A stretch of 64,000 nt of DNA from assembly GCF_014874095.1 (NCBI RefSeq), contig NZ_JADBEB010000001.1, forward strand, positions 6,014,001 to 6,078,000, in the 5' to 3' direction. Under the pieces are notes generated by a model. That model made no database searches. It saw nothing but the letters and a program-made list of their open reading frames with translations, and was not told the DNA's origin. Source of the DNA: Plantactinospora soyae (GTDB lineage Bacteria > Actinomycetota > Actinomycetes > Mycobacteriales > Micromonosporaceae). Positions 34,390 through 43,248 of the stretch are shown here, piece after piece (positions within the stretch are counted from its first letter, which is position 1; each line of letters begins with the position of its first letter). Made by a program: the position numbers and the translations under genes.

Positions 34390-34414
34390 ATAGTCAGCCC
34401 TGGGGAGCGACGAC

Positions 34415-34488
34415 ATGAGCGAGCGAATCACCATGCTCAGCGGGTCGGTGCTTTATCACGGCGCGAAGCGAAGCGGAGCGCCGGCATG
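34415..34488 (+). repeat. Junction repeat copy 1 (REP-like, ribosome-site-bearing)
   Basis: Begins ATGAGCGAGCGAATCA and ends GCGAAGCGGAGCGCCGGCATG, where the last ATG is the ROK start codon. It shares head and tail motifs and length with 45463-45545 and 52468-52547. Confidence 0.65.
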
Positions 34489-35460
34489 AGCGTGGTTCTC
34501 GGCATCGATCTCGGCGGCACCGCCCTCAAATGGGCCGTCCGCCCGCCCGATGCCACGGCCCGCGACCTGATCGCCCACGGCAGCATGCCCACCGGCGCCG
34601 ACCGCACCGCCATCGTCGCCGCCATGACCGACCTCGTCCACCGGGTCGACGTCGAGCACGGACGGGTCCACGCGGTCGGGGTCGGCGTCCCGGGCCACGT
34701 CGACCGCGCCACCGGTGTCGTCCGGTTCCTGCCCAACGTATCCGGCGACTGGGGCGGGTTCCCGCTCGGCGCCGCGCTGCGCCGGGACACCGGCCGGCCG
34801 ATCACCGTCCTCAACGACGCGCGGGCCTTCTGCCTCGCCGAGCTGACCATGGGCGCGGCGCGGGGACGCCGCGACGCGCTCTTCCTCACCCTGGGCACCG
34901 GCGTCGGCGGCGGCGTGGCCGTCGGCGGCCGGTTGCTGGTTGGCTCGGACGACCGGCTCGGCGAGATCGGGCACCTGACCTACGACCGGAGTGGGCCGCG
35001 CTGCGGCTGCGGCAACCGCGGCTGCCTCGAACTGTACGCGAGCGGGCCGGCGCTGGTGCGTGGCCTGCGGGAGCGCACGGGACGCCGGCCGGACAGCCCC
35101 CGGGCCGTGGTCGCCGCCGCCGACGCGGGCGATGGGCCGGCCGCCGAGGTGCTGGCCCGGGCGGGCCGCGCCATCGGCGAGACGCTCGCCAGCCTCTGCG
35201 CCGTGCTGCCGGCGGAGGTGGCCGTCATCGGTGGTGGCGTGGCGGCCGGGCTGCCCGCGCTGCGCCCGCACATCGAGCGGGCGCTGGCCGAGCGGGCCGA
35301 ATTCATCGGACCCGTCGCGGTCGTCGCGGCCGCGCTCGGGCCGATGGCCGGCGCGCTGGGGGCCGCCCTCGCCGCCTCGAGCCACCCAGACGAGCCCTCG
35401 GGACGGGCCGCGACTGGGCGGTCACACCGTGCCGATGAACCGGAACGCCGATCAACCTGA
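34486..35460 (+). CDS. ROK-family sugar kinase
   Basis: A 324-residue kinase beginning MSVVLGIDLGGTALKWAV (phosphate-binding DxGGT). The ROK zinc signature CGCGNRGCLE follows at about residues 168-177, and LGTGVGGG and VIGGGVA form the ATP-site loops. Members phosphorylate glucose, GlcNAc, ManNAc or allose. First gene of a GntR-controlled operon; its start codon closes the junction repeat, which supplies the GAAGCGGAG-like ribosome site. With a lyase of the NanA/DapA family 19 kb away, a ManNAc-kinase-like role is possible but not proven. Confidence 0.9.
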   Translation: MSVVLGIDLGGTALKWAVRPPDATARDLIAHGSMPTGADRTAIVAAMTDLVHRVDVEHGRVHAVGVGVPGHVDRATGVVRFLPNVSGDWGGFPLGAALRRDTGRPITVLNDARAFCLAELTMGAARGRRDALFLTLGTGVGGGVAVGGRLLVGSDDRLGEIGHLTYDRSGPRCGCGNRGCLELYASGPALVRGLRERTGRRPDSPRAVVAAADAGDGPAAEVLARAGRAIGETLASLCAVLPAEVAVIGGGVAAGLPALRPHIERALAERAEFIGPVAVVAAALGPMAGALGAALAASSHPDEPSGRAATGRSHRADEPERRST

Positions 35461-35471
35461 ATGGAGACGAC

Positions 35472-36239
35472 GTGAACTGGATACGGCGAGCGAGCGAGGT
35501 GCTCGACGCGATAACGCGGACGCAGGGCGACGCCATCGAGGCGGCGAGCCGGCTCTGCGCCGCGGCGATCGGCGGCGGCGGTGTGGTGCACACCTTCGGC
35601 AGCGGACACTCGCGGATTCCGGTGGAGGAACTCTTCCCCCGGTACGGCTCGTACCCGGGCTACCACCCCATCGTCGAACTCTCGATGACGTTCCACACCC
35701 AGATCGTCGGCGCCAACGGCCAGCGGCAGGCCATGTTCATCGAACGGATGGAGGGCCTCGCCGAGCAGATCCTGGCCAACTTCACGCTGCGGTCCAGCGA
35801 CGCGCTGATGGTGTTCAGCGCGACCGGCCTGAACGCGGTGCCGATCGAGATGGCCATCCAGGCCCGCAAGGCGGCAGTGCCGGTCATCGCCGTCACCTCC
35901 CTGGCGTCGACGCACGCGGCACCGGCGAGGCACAGCTCGGGGACCCGGCTCGCCGACCACGCCGACGTCGTCATCGACCTCTGCACGCCGGCCGGCGACG
36001 CCCTGTGCGACGTCGACGGCAGCGACGTCCCGGTCGGCCCCGGCAGCACCCTGGCCGCAGTGGCGATCGTCAACGAGATCAAGGTCCGGGTCGCCGAACT
36101 GCTCGCGCCGGCCGGCACCCTACCGCCGGTGCTCACCAGCGCGGCGCTGATCGGGGCCGAGGAGAGCCAGCGACGGTTCGAGGCCGCCTATCTCGACCAC
36201 GGCACCCGAGCCGCTGCGGTGCTGCGGGGTGCACGGTGA
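35472..36239 (+). CDS. SIS-domain sugar isomerase-like protein (UPF0309 type)
   Basis: A 255-residue SIS_2 protein with the phosphosugar-binding loops VHTFGSGHSRIPVEE and VFSATGLNAVPIEMA and the downstream VIAVTSLAST. It aligns in layout with UPF0309 proteins found beside ROK kinases and amino-sugar genes in actinomycetes. It may isomerise or bind a phosphorylated amino sugar produced by the ROK kinase 11 bp upstream. A substrate cannot be assigned from sequence. Confidence 0.85.
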   Translation: MNWIRRASEVLDAITRTQGDAIEAASRLCAAAIGGGGVVHTFGSGHSRIPVEELFPRYGSYPGYHPIVELSMTFHTQIVGANGQRQAMFIERMEGLAEQILANFTLRSSDALMVFSATGLNAVPIEMAIQARKAAVPVIAVTSLASTHAAPARHSSGTRLADHADVVIDLCTPAGDALCDVDGSDVPVGPGSTLAAVAIVNEIKVRVAELLAPAGTLPPVLTSAALIGAEESQRRFEAAYLDHGTRAAAVLRGAR

Positions 36240-36928
36240 GGGTGCTGGTGTGCGGCGCGACCGGCGGCATCGGGTCGGCCTGCGTCGACCTGCTGGCGGG
36301 GCGGGGTGACCAGGTGGTCGGCGTCGACCGCGACTCCATCGACATCACGGTCCCGGGTGGCGCCGAGCGGGCCGTCGCGTACGCGCTCGAGACGCTGGGC
36401 GGGCTCGACGGCGTGGTGCACGCGATCGGCATGTCGGGACGGCGCCTCGGTGACGGGCCGGTCAGCGTGTGCACCGACGACGGGTGGCGGGAGGTTTCGC
36501 GGGTCAACCTCGACTCGGTCTTCTGGCTACTGCGCGCATGCCTGCCCGTGCTGTCGGCGAACGGCGGCGGCTCGGTGGCCGTGGTGGGCTCGGCGCTCGC
36601 CCGCGCCCTCGACGCCGACTTCCTCACCGCGGCGTACGCGGCGAGCAAGAGCGCGGTCGAGGCACTGGTCCGGGTGGCCGCATTCGAAGGCGCGTCCGCG
36701 GGCGTACGGGTGAACGTCGTGGCGCCTGGCCTGGTCGACACGCCGATGGCGAGCCGGGCGGTGGCCGACCCGCGGATCAGCGCCCGGCTCGGCTCGCTGA
36801 TGCCGCTGGGCGGCACCGTGGTGGCCCCGCGTGACGTCGCCGAGGCGGTCGGCTGGCTGCTCGCCCCGGAGTCCGCGCGGGTGACCGGTGCCGTCGTCCC
36901 GGTCGACGGCGGGTGGACGCTGCGATGA
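36236..36928 (+). CDS. Short-chain dehydrogenase/reductase
   Basis: A 230-residue classical SDR: GATGGIGSA cofactor loop at residues 7-15, catalytic Ser in VVGSALARAL, YAASK for the Tyr/Lys pair, and PGLVDTPM. The GTG start overlaps the SIS stop as GTGA. Asp at the end of strand 2 (GVDRDS) points to NAD(H) use. It probably oxidises or reduces a sugar hydroxyl in the same pathway as the ROK, SIS and FAD enzymes. Confidence 0.9.
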   Translation: MRVLVCGATGGIGSACVDLLAGRGDQVVGVDRDSIDITVPGGAERAVAYALETLGGLDGVVHAIGMSGRRLGDGPVSVCTDDGWREVSRVNLDSVFWLLRACLPVLSANGGGSVAVVGSALARALDADFLTAAYAASKSAVEALVRVAAFEGASAGVRVNVVAPGLVDTPMASRAVADPRISARLGSLMPLGGTVVAPRDVAEAVGWLLAPESARVTGAVVPVDGGWTLR

Positions 36929-38220
36929 CGCCGATCGAGTCGACGGACGGGCTGCCGGAGATCTGGAGCGGCGACGTCGCCGTCGTCGGGGGCGGCTCGG
37001 CCGGTTGCGCGGCGGCGGTCGCCGCGGCGCGGGCAGGCGCCCGCACCCTGCTGATCGAGGCCGCCGGGTTCCTGGGCGGCACCGGCGCCGCGGTGCTGGA
37101 TACGTTCTACGGCTTCTACGCCCCAGGCGCGGCCGGCGAGCGGGTCGTTGGGGGCGTCGGCTGGGAAGTCGCGCGGCGCCTCCTCGACTCCGGCGACGCC
37201 TTTGAACGCCCGAACACCTACGGCGCCGGGACCGGGGTCACCTACGAGCCCGAGGCGCTCAAACTCGTCTGGGACGACCTGACCGAGGCGGCCGGGGTCG
37301 CCGTGCTGCTGCACGCCACGCTCACCGGCGTCGTCGGCGAGGGCCGGCGGGTCACCGGGCTGGTGGTCGCGACCAAGGCGGGCAACCGGCTGGTCCGCGC
37401 GAGCGCCGTGGTCGACGCGAGCGGCGACGCGGAGGTCGCCTGGCGGACCGGCGCCGCAGTCGAGCGACCGTCGGCCGAGCAGCGCGTCCAGCCGCTCACC
37501 GCCACCTTCCGGCTCGGTGGCGTCGACACCTCGGCGCTCTCCACCAAAGAGTTGCACCGGCGGATGGCCGAGGCGGCGGACTCCGGCCGGTATCGGCTGC
37601 CCCGCCGGGAGGGCTCGGTGCACCGCACCGTCCTGCCCGGCGTGGTGCACACCAACCTCACCCGGGTCAGCGGCGTCGACCCGACCGACCCGTGGCAGCT
37701 CGCCCGGGCCGAGTCGCAGGGGCGCGCCCAGGTCGCCGAATATGTTCGCTTCCTGGTCAACGAGGTCCCCGGCTACGAGGCTGCCTACCTGCTCTCCACC
37801 TCGGTGCGCATCGGCGTGCGCGAGACCCGTCGGCTGGTCGGGCGGTACGTGCTCACCCGCGACGACGTCCTGGCGGCCCGCGACTTCCCCGACGCGGTCG
37901 CCCGCTGCGGGGCGCCGGTCGAGGACCACGACGGTGGCGAGTCGACGATCTGGGCGTACGTCGGCGGGCGCCCGTCGGGGCAGACCTACGGGGTTCCGTT
38001 CCGCTGCCTGCTGCCGGTGGAGTTAGACAATCTCGCGGTCGCCGGGCGCTGCCTGTCGGCCACCCACGACGCGCACGCCTCGGTCCGGTCGATGGCGCAG
38101 TGCATGGCGCTCGGCCAGGCCGCCGGCACTGCGGCGGCGATCGCTGCGGACGGCACCGTCGCAGGGCTCGCGGTCGAGCGGTTGCGGGACCGGCTCCAGG
38201 CGGTCGGAGCCATCGTCTAG
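36925..38220 (+). CDS. FAD-dependent oxidoreductase (FAD_oxidored family) 1
   Basis: A 431-residue flavoprotein with dinucleotide motif VGGGSAG at residues 21-27, VVDASGDAEVAWRTG in the middle and the C-terminal FAD loop LAVAGRCLSATHDAH. The start overlaps the SDR stop as ATGA. Relatives in polysaccharide loci often carry a C-terminal golvesin/xanthan-lyase-like domain; here the protein stops at 38220 and half of such a domain lies just downstream out of frame (38261-38526). A sugar or sugar-acid dehydrogenase role is inferred. Confidence 0.88.
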   Translation: MTPIESTDGLPEIWSGDVAVVGGGSAGCAAAVAAARAGARTLLIEAAGFLGGTGAAVLDTFYGFYAPGAAGERVVGGVGWEVARRLLDSGDAFERPNTYGAGTGVTYEPEALKLVWDDLTEAAGVAVLLHATLTGVVGEGRRVTGLVVATKAGNRLVRASAVVDASGDAEVAWRTGAAVERPSAEQRVQPLTATFRLGGVDTSALSTKELHRRMAEAADSGRYRLPRREGSVHRTVLPGVVHTNLTRVSGVDPTDPWQLARAESQGRAQVAEYVRFLVNEVPGYEAAYLLSTSVRIGVRETRRLVGRYVLTRDDVLAARDFPDAVARCGAPVEDHDGGESTIWAYVGGRPSGQTYGVPFRCLLPVELDNLAVAGRCLSATHDAHASVRSMAQCMALGQAAGTAAAIAADGTVAGLAVERLRDRLQAVGAIV

Positions 38221-38260
38221 GCATCCCGGGGCGAGGCGTGGGCCAGGTGTTGCGTGAGTT

Positions 38261-38526
38261 TTCGACGCCGGCTACTACCTGGTCGAGGTGCCTACGCGGC
38301 GCACGAGAACCGGGCGTCCGACGTGCCGTTCCGGGTCACCCACGCGTTCGGCACGACAACCGTACGGGTCGACCAGCGGGCGGCGGGAACACCGGATCCA
38401 CGCGGCGGCAACTGGGCCCGCCTCGGCGTCTTCGCGTTCGATTCCGGAGCCGGCGCGAAGGTGGAGCTGAACGGCAACGCCAACGGTTACGTCGTCGCGG
38501 ACGCCGTACGGCTGCGGCGATTCTGA
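38261..38526 (+). pseudogene. Detached golvesin/xanthan-lyase-type C-terminal domain fragment
   Basis: Reads FDAGYYLVEV, loses frame by one base near 38290, then YAAHENRASDVPFRVTH to VVADAVRLRRF at the stop. This matches the last domain of the sialidase-like protein encoded on the other strand (38584 onward) and of FAD_oxidored relatives. It has no start codon of its own. Probably a deletion remnant of the FAD oxidoreductase tail. Confidence 0.65.
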
Positions 38527-38535
38527 CGCGGTGAT

Positions 38536-38576
38536 CCCGGGCGCCGTCCGGTCGCAATGGCAGGGCGGCGCCCGGG
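38536..38576. terminator. Bidirectional terminator between FAD operon and sialidase-like gene
   Basis: Perfect 11-bp arms CCCGGGCGCCG and CGGCGCCCGGG with a 19-base loop between converging genes. Confidence 0.7.
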
Positions 38577-38583
38577 TGTGGGG

Positions 38584-40725
38584 TCAGCGCCGGAGGAACC
38601 GCACCGCGTCGGCGATGACGAACCCGTCGGCGTCGTCACTGAGTTCCACCGAGCCGTCGATCCCGGCGGCGAAGGTGAAGACGCCGAGCGAGACCCACTC
38701 GCCGCCGCGCGGCTCCGGGACCCCTCGCACCTTCTGGTCGACGGGTACGACGTCCGTGCCCTCGGCGTGGTGCACCGTGTAGGGGGCGTTCGTGGCCCGG
38801 TTCGACGCCGCAGGATAGGAGACCAGCACCTCGTACCGGCCGTCGCCTGGCAGGGCGGGCCGCCAGCCTACGACGTTGCCGCCGATACCGGCCGGCCGGG
38901 AGAGATAGTTCGACCCGTGGTAGCCGGCGACTCCGGTGCCCGCCGTCCAGGTGCCGCCGGAGACGGTGCTGAACCCCTGCTCGCCGTTGTCGACGGTCAC
39001 CTCCTCGCGGACGTCCGCCCCCGGGCCCTCGATCAGGCTCAGCTCGTCGAGGCTGACCCGGGTACCGCCGCCCCGACCGGCGCCGACGAGCGTGAAACGG
39101 ACCCGGGACCGGCCCGGGCGCAGTCGGACCGTCCCGAGGTTGACCACGTCGTAGCCCTCGGAACTCTCCGCCGTCGTGTCGACCGTCGACCGGCGTGGCC
39201 GTACCCCGTCGATGGTCACCGCGACCACGCCACCGTCGACCGGTCGGTAGTACCGCAGCACGGCCTCCCGCTCGCCGCCCCGACCGACCGTGATCGGGTA
39301 CTCGATGAAGTCGCCGATCGCCGTCGGGGTCCAGACGGATCGGGCGGCCCGGCTGCCACCCCGGGCGGTGGGCTCCCGGACCACCGCGACGGTACCGCCG
39401 GACCGGCGGGCGCCCTTGACGGTGCCGCCGAGGTCGTAGGTCCGCTCGTCGAGTCCCGGGCCGGTCGCCAGGCTGTCCCGCCCCTGGGTCAGCCACTCCA
39501 GGTTGAACCGGGCCACCGCCACCCGGCGGGGCGCGCTGGGAATGTCGCCGTCACACCCGTACAGCAGCACGATGGTGCCGTCGGAGAGCCGGGCGAGGTC
39601 GGAGTAGTAGGACCGCTTCGGGTTCACCACCCGGCTGTACCGGAACGAGTAGCCCTCGTCGTAGCTCACCGACACGGTCAGGTTCCAACGCATCGGCGAG
39701 TCCGGCCGACTGAACAGGATCCGGTCGACCTCCCGGCTACCCGGGCCGCCGGTGTACCGGGACAGCCCGGCGTCGACCGCGTTGAACACCCCGGTGGAGC
39801 CGTCGAGTTTCGCCGGTGACCAGGTCAGACCCCGGTCCTCGCTGACCGAGACGATCCGTTGCCGGTTACCGCCAGCGGCGGCCCGCCCGTTGATCAGGAC
39901 CGTACCGTCGCTGCGCTGCACCACCCGCGCCTCGTTGATCGGGTAGTCCACCGACACCGGCACCTCACCGGTCGCCTGCCAGGTACGACCGTGGTCGTCG
40001 CTGTAGACCGGGGCGACGCCGTAGAACCGCTGCGCCACGGTGTTGCCGACGATGACCCGCCGGTGCAGCACGTTGAGCAGCAGTCTGCCGTTGTCCAGTT
40101 GGATGCCGTGTCCCGGGCCGGGCCCGTGCAGCGCCCACTCGTACGGGAAGTGGTCGAACAGGCCGGAGAGGCTGCGCGGCGTACTCCAGGTGACCCCGTC
40201 GTCGCGGCTCGACACGACGAAGAGGTCGCCGCTGTCGCCTGAGCACGAGGTGTTCTCCGGCAGCCGCAGCGAGAGCATGTAGAACAGGAACACCTCACCG
40301 GTGGTCCGGTCGACGACCAGTGCCGGGTTGCCCCACGACTGACCGTCGACCGATGGCACCACGGTCTGGGTCGGGCTCCACGTCTCGCCCCCGTCGGTGC
40401 TGCGTCGCAGCAGCAGGTCGCGCGGGCCGGCGTCGCAGACCTCGTGCCGGCCCTCGGTGGCGGCCAGGATCGTGTCGTTCGGCAGCACGGCCAGGCCGTG
40501 CACGTGGTAGTTCTCCAGCGGGTCGAGTTCGGAGTCCCACAATGTGGTCTCGGTGAAGAACGGGGCCGCAGGATGCGGGCGCTTCTCTTTGCCAGTGCCG
40601 GCGGCCGTGGCCGGCGGAGCGGCGCTGGCCGGGGTGGCGGCCAACGCGGGCAGGCCACCGACCGCGGCGGCCCCGGCCGCCAGCCCGAGGGTGAACTCTC
40701 TACGTCCGATCCGTTCGCGCGACAT
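38584..40725 (-). CDS. Secreted sialidase-like (BNR/Asp-box) protein with two C-terminal domains
   Basis: A 713-residue Tat-exported protein (RREFTLGLAAGAAA signal). The propeller (about residues 50-430) has at least five Asp-box-like repeats: STDGGETW, SRDDGVTW, SDDHGRTW, SEDRGLTW and SYDEGYSF. It is followed by a galactose-binding-type sandwich and a golvesin-type domain ending VIADAVRFLRR. The RIP motif that supplies the first carboxylate-binding Arg in true sialidases is replaced: the equivalent strand reads YHVHGLAVLP. It should cleave a terminal glycoside outside the cell, but the missing Arg makes plain sialic acid doubtful. It lies downstream of a LacI gene on the same strand. Confidence 0.85.
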   Translation of the reverse strand: MSRERIGRREFTLGLAAGAAAVGGLPALAATPASAAPPATAAGTGKEKRPHPAAPFFTETTLWDSELDPLENYHVHGLAVLPNDTILAATEGRHEVCDAGPRDLLLRRSTDGGETWSPTQTVVPSVDGQSWGNPALVVDRTTGEVFLFYMLSLRLPENTSCSGDSGDLFVVSSRDDGVTWSTPRSLSGLFDHFPYEWALHGPGPGHGIQLDNGRLLLNVLHRRVIVGNTVAQRFYGVAPVYSDDHGRTWQATGEVPVSVDYPINEARVVQRSDGTVLINGRAAAGGNRQRIVSVSEDRGLTWSPAKLDGSTGVFNAVDAGLSRYTGGPGSREVDRILFSRPDSPMRWNLTVSVSYDEGYSFRYSRVVNPKRSYYSDLARLSDGTIVLLYGCDGDIPSAPRRVAVARFNLEWLTQGRDSLATGPGLDERTYDLGGTVKGARRSGGTVAVVREPTARGGSRAARSVWTPTAIGDFIEYPITVGRGGEREAVLRYYRPVDGGVVAVTIDGVRPRRSTVDTTAESSEGYDVVNLGTVRLRPGRSRVRFTLVGAGRGGGTRVSLDELSLIEGPGADVREEVTVDNGEQGFSTVSGGTWTAGTGVAGYHGSNYLSRPAGIGGNVVGWRPALPGDGRYEVLVSYPAASNRATNAPYTVHHAEGTDVVPVDQKVRGVPEPRGGEWVSLGVFTFAAGIDGSVELSDDADGFVIADAVRFLRR

Positions 40726-40845
40726 ACTGCTCCTTGCCTGATGAGGGGAATTAGGCGTGGTGCGTCAACGGGACACGACGGTGATCCGGGAGCGGGCGGC
40801 GTACCGCGCCGGATCAGTCGGGGAATTTCACATGTCGGGGGCCGC

Positions 40846-41904
40846 TCACCGTGGGCTCACGCTGCGGCGGGCCGGCCCGACCGTGCTGCCGGGGACGATC
40901 GGGCAGCTGACGCTCTCGCGCACCACGGTCCGTTCCGCGTCGTCGAGCGAGCGGACCAGCAGGCGGGTGGCCACCCGGCCCATCTCCTGCCGTGGTACCT
41001 CCAGACCGGTCCACGCCACCTCGTCGCCGTGGGCACCGGTCGGGTCGCCGAGGACCACGATGCTCAGGTCCGCCGGAATCGAGAGCCCACGGCGGCCGGT
41101 GGCGCGCCGAACCTCCTCGGCGAGCAGTTGCTGTTCCGCGACGACGGCGGTGATGCCGGCGCCGACGACCTCCTCGACCAGGCCATCCACCTCCTCGGGC
41201 GACGCCAGCGTCCACACCGGACCGATGGGTCGCCGGGGTGCGCCGGCCCGCAGCGCCTGCCGGAAGCCCTTCTCCCGGTCGGTGCTGGGCTGCGCTTCGC
41301 CTTCGCCGAGGCGGGCGTACGCCACCCGCTCGTGGCCCCGCTCGAACAGCCGCTCGGTGAGCTCCCGGGTGGCCCTGGTGTAGTCGGCGGCCACATAGGA
41401 GACCGAGGCACCGGACACCTCGCGGTGTCCCACGTACACGAACGGGTAGCCGGAGTCGCGGAGCCGTTCGATCTCGTCGACATTGGGATTGCGGCCGAGT
41501 AGCAGCGCGCCGTCGGCCACCGTCAGCCGGGTCGCGCCGTCGCGGTACATTCGCCGCTCGCCGCCCACGCTGGTGAACAGCAGCAGGTCGTGCCCCAACT
41601 CGGCCGCCTCCTGCTCCATCCCCAGCAGGAACGGGAAGTAGAAGTCGACGCTGGTCGTCGGGAAGACCGGCTCGAAGGTGTAGACGCCGATGATCCGGTT
41701 CCGGCCGCCGGCGAGTGAGCGGGCCGAGGCGTTGGCGACGTAACCCCATTCGCGCATCACGGCCAGCACCCGGTCCCGGGTCTCCGGGCTGATCCGTGCC
41801 CCGGTGTCGCGCTCGTTGAGCACGAGCGACACGGTCGCCTGGCTGACCCCGGCAAGGCGCGCTATGTCGGCCTGGGTCGGCCGTCTCGGAACGCCATGCA
41901 CCAT
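40846..41904 (-). CDS. LacI-family regulator 1
   Basis: A 352-residue regulator: HTH TQADIARLAGVSQATVSLVL, hinge SARSLAGGRN, then a periplasmic-binding-like effector domain. It is closely related to the second LacI at 43249, sharing GV.TFEPVFP and the FYFPFLLGMEQEA segment. The intergenic DNA upstream holds CTAATGCGCTTAAT and CTAATAGCTATTAG sites. It probably controls itself and the sialidase-like gene 120 bp downstream. Confidence 0.92.
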   Translation of the reverse strand: MVHGVPRRPTQADIARLAGVSQATVSLVLNERDTGARISPETRDRVLAVMREWGYVANASARSLAGGRNRIIGVYTFEPVFPTTSVDFYFPFLLGMEQEAAELGHDLLLFTSVGGERRMYRDGATRLTVADGALLLGRNPNVDEIERLRDSGYPFVYVGHREVSGASVSYVAADYTRATRELTERLFERGHERVAYARLGEGEAQPSTDREKGFRQALRAGAPRRPIGPVWTLASPEEVDGLVEEVVGAGITAVVAEQQLLAEEVRRATGRRGLSIPADLSIVVLGDPTGAHGDEVAWTGLEVPRQEMGRVATRLLVRSLDDAERTVVRESVSCPIVPGSTVGPARRSVSPR

Positions 41905-41916
41905 CCGCGCCTCCTG

Positions 41917-41930
41917 CTAATGCGCTTAAT
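41917..41930. promoter_or_regulatory. LacI operator site A
   Basis: CTAATGCGCTTAAT, 13 bp upstream of the LacI-1 start; one of four related sites built on ACTAATGCGCATTAGT. Confidence 0.6.
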
Positions 41931-42038
41931 ACGCGCTTCGACATGTGGAGGCAAAGTTTCGGTTGTGTGCCAGAGCCGTGTCAATAGTGCTCACAGCTCA
42001 TCTGCGGAACCGCAGGTCGGCGCCATGGGCCCAGTGCA

Positions 42039-42052
42039 CTAATAGCTATTAG
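42039..42052. promoter_or_regulatory. Palindrome (LacI operator site B)
   Basis: Perfect 14-bp palindrome CTAATAGCTATTAG. Same CTAAT...ATTAG ends as the other LacI sites but a different centre (AGCT). It lies between the AKR stop and LacI-1. Confidence 0.6.
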
Positions 42053-42176
42053 CAGCCACCTGCGGGGCGCGCGGACGCCGCGCCTGGTGGGGTCGACCGG
42101 GCCAGTTGCCGGCTCGGCGGGACAGTGGGCGCTCGCGTCGAACTCGTCCGACGGGGGACCGGCGCGGTGCCGCCCG

Positions 42177-43130
42177 TCAGGGCAGGGCAGCGCCCCGGGC
42201 GGCGACCCAGAGCGCGTACCACTCGTCGTGGCTGAGCTCGGGCTTACGCCGTACGGCGTCCCGGCAGGCCAGGATGCGGTCCGGCCGGGTGCTGCCGATG
42301 ACCGGGGCGATGCGGGCCGGGTGGCGCTGCAACCACCACAGCACGATCGTCTCCGGCGTGGTGTCCTTCTGCCGGGCCAGCGTGCTGACCAGTTGCGCGG
42401 TGGCATGCTCCGCCGGGGTCTCCTGCCGGCCGGTGTAGCGCCCCTGAGCGAGCGAACCCCACGACTGGAGGTGGATGCCGTTGGCCACGCAGTGCTCGAG
42501 GGTGCCCAGCGGGAAGCCGTTCGTCGCCGCGGCGGGGGTGTTGACCAGCACGCCCGCCTCGACCCAGCCGCGCCGGCCCAGGCTCATCTCCAACTGGTTG
42601 GCGACGAGCGGCACGTCGAGGTGCCGTTGGAGGTGGGCGATCTGCGCGGCTCCCATGTTGGAGACCCCGAACTGGCGGACGAGGCCCTGGCGGTGCAGGG
42701 CGCTGAGCGCCTCGGCGATCTCGGCCGGGTCGGCCAGCGGATCGGGCCGGTGCAGGAGCAGTACGTCGATGACGTCGGTACGCAGCCGGGTGAGGCTCTC
42801 CTCGACGCGCTGCCGGATGACCGGTCCGCGCAGGTCGTACCGGCCGGGCCGGTCCTGGTCGGCGAGGCGGATGCCGCACTTGGTCTGGATGACGATGCGC
42901 TCGCGCAGCCCCGGCGTACGGTCGAGCACCGCACCGAACACCGCCTCGGACCTGCCCTGCCGATAGATGTCGGCGAGGTCGAACATCGTGATGCCGCAGT
43001 CCAACGCGGCGTTGACGGCCGCCTCGGCCTCGTCGACGTCCGCCGCACGAGCGGATTCGGCGGTCTTCGTCCCGCCGAGTCGCATCGCGCCGTAAAGCAG
43101 CGGTTCCGTCCGTACGCGTGAGTCCGTCAC
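42177..43130 (-). CDS. Aldo/keto reductase
   Basis: A 317-residue (beta/alpha)8 AKR with the catalytic tetrad in sight: Asp and Tyr in FDLADIYRQG, Lys in VIQTKCG, His in LLLHRPD. The layout follows the YdhF/AKR11-type oxidoreductases using NADPH. It is divergent from LacI-2 with operator site C in between, so it belongs to the LacI regulon. Probable reduction of a sugar aldehyde or ketone produced by the pathway's FAD enzymes or aldolase. Confidence 0.9.
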   Translation of the reverse strand: MTDSRVRTEPLLYGAMRLGGTKTAESARAADVDEAEAAVNAALDCGITMFDLADIYRQGRSEAVFGAVLDRTPGLRERIVIQTKCGIRLADQDRPGRYDLRGPVIRQRVEESLTRLRTDVIDVLLLHRPDPLADPAEIAEALSALHRQGLVRQFGVSNMGAAQIAHLQRHLDVPLVANQLEMSLGRRGWVEAGVLVNTPAAATNGFPLGTLEHCVANGIHLQSWGSLAQGRYTGRQETPAEHATAQLVSTLARQKDTTPETIVLWWLQRHPARIAPVIGSTRPDRILACRDAVRRKPELSHDEWYALWVAARGAALP

Positions 43131-43213
43131 CTGGTCAGCCTAGGTCGGGCGGGTTGGCGAATCGGATCCGCATGGTATTGACGGGCCGATTTCACCGTTG
43201 TAACGTCCTCGCA

Positions 43214-43229
43214 ACTCATGCGCATTAGT
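43214..43229. promoter_or_regulatory. LacI operator site C (AKR / LacI-2)
   Basis: ACTCATGCGCATTAGT, a 16-bp palindrome with one mismatched pair and ATGCGCAT core, 19 bp before the LacI-2 start and in the divergent AKR promoter region. Confidence 0.7.
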
Positions 43230-43248
43230 AACCGAAGGGAGGTGCCAG

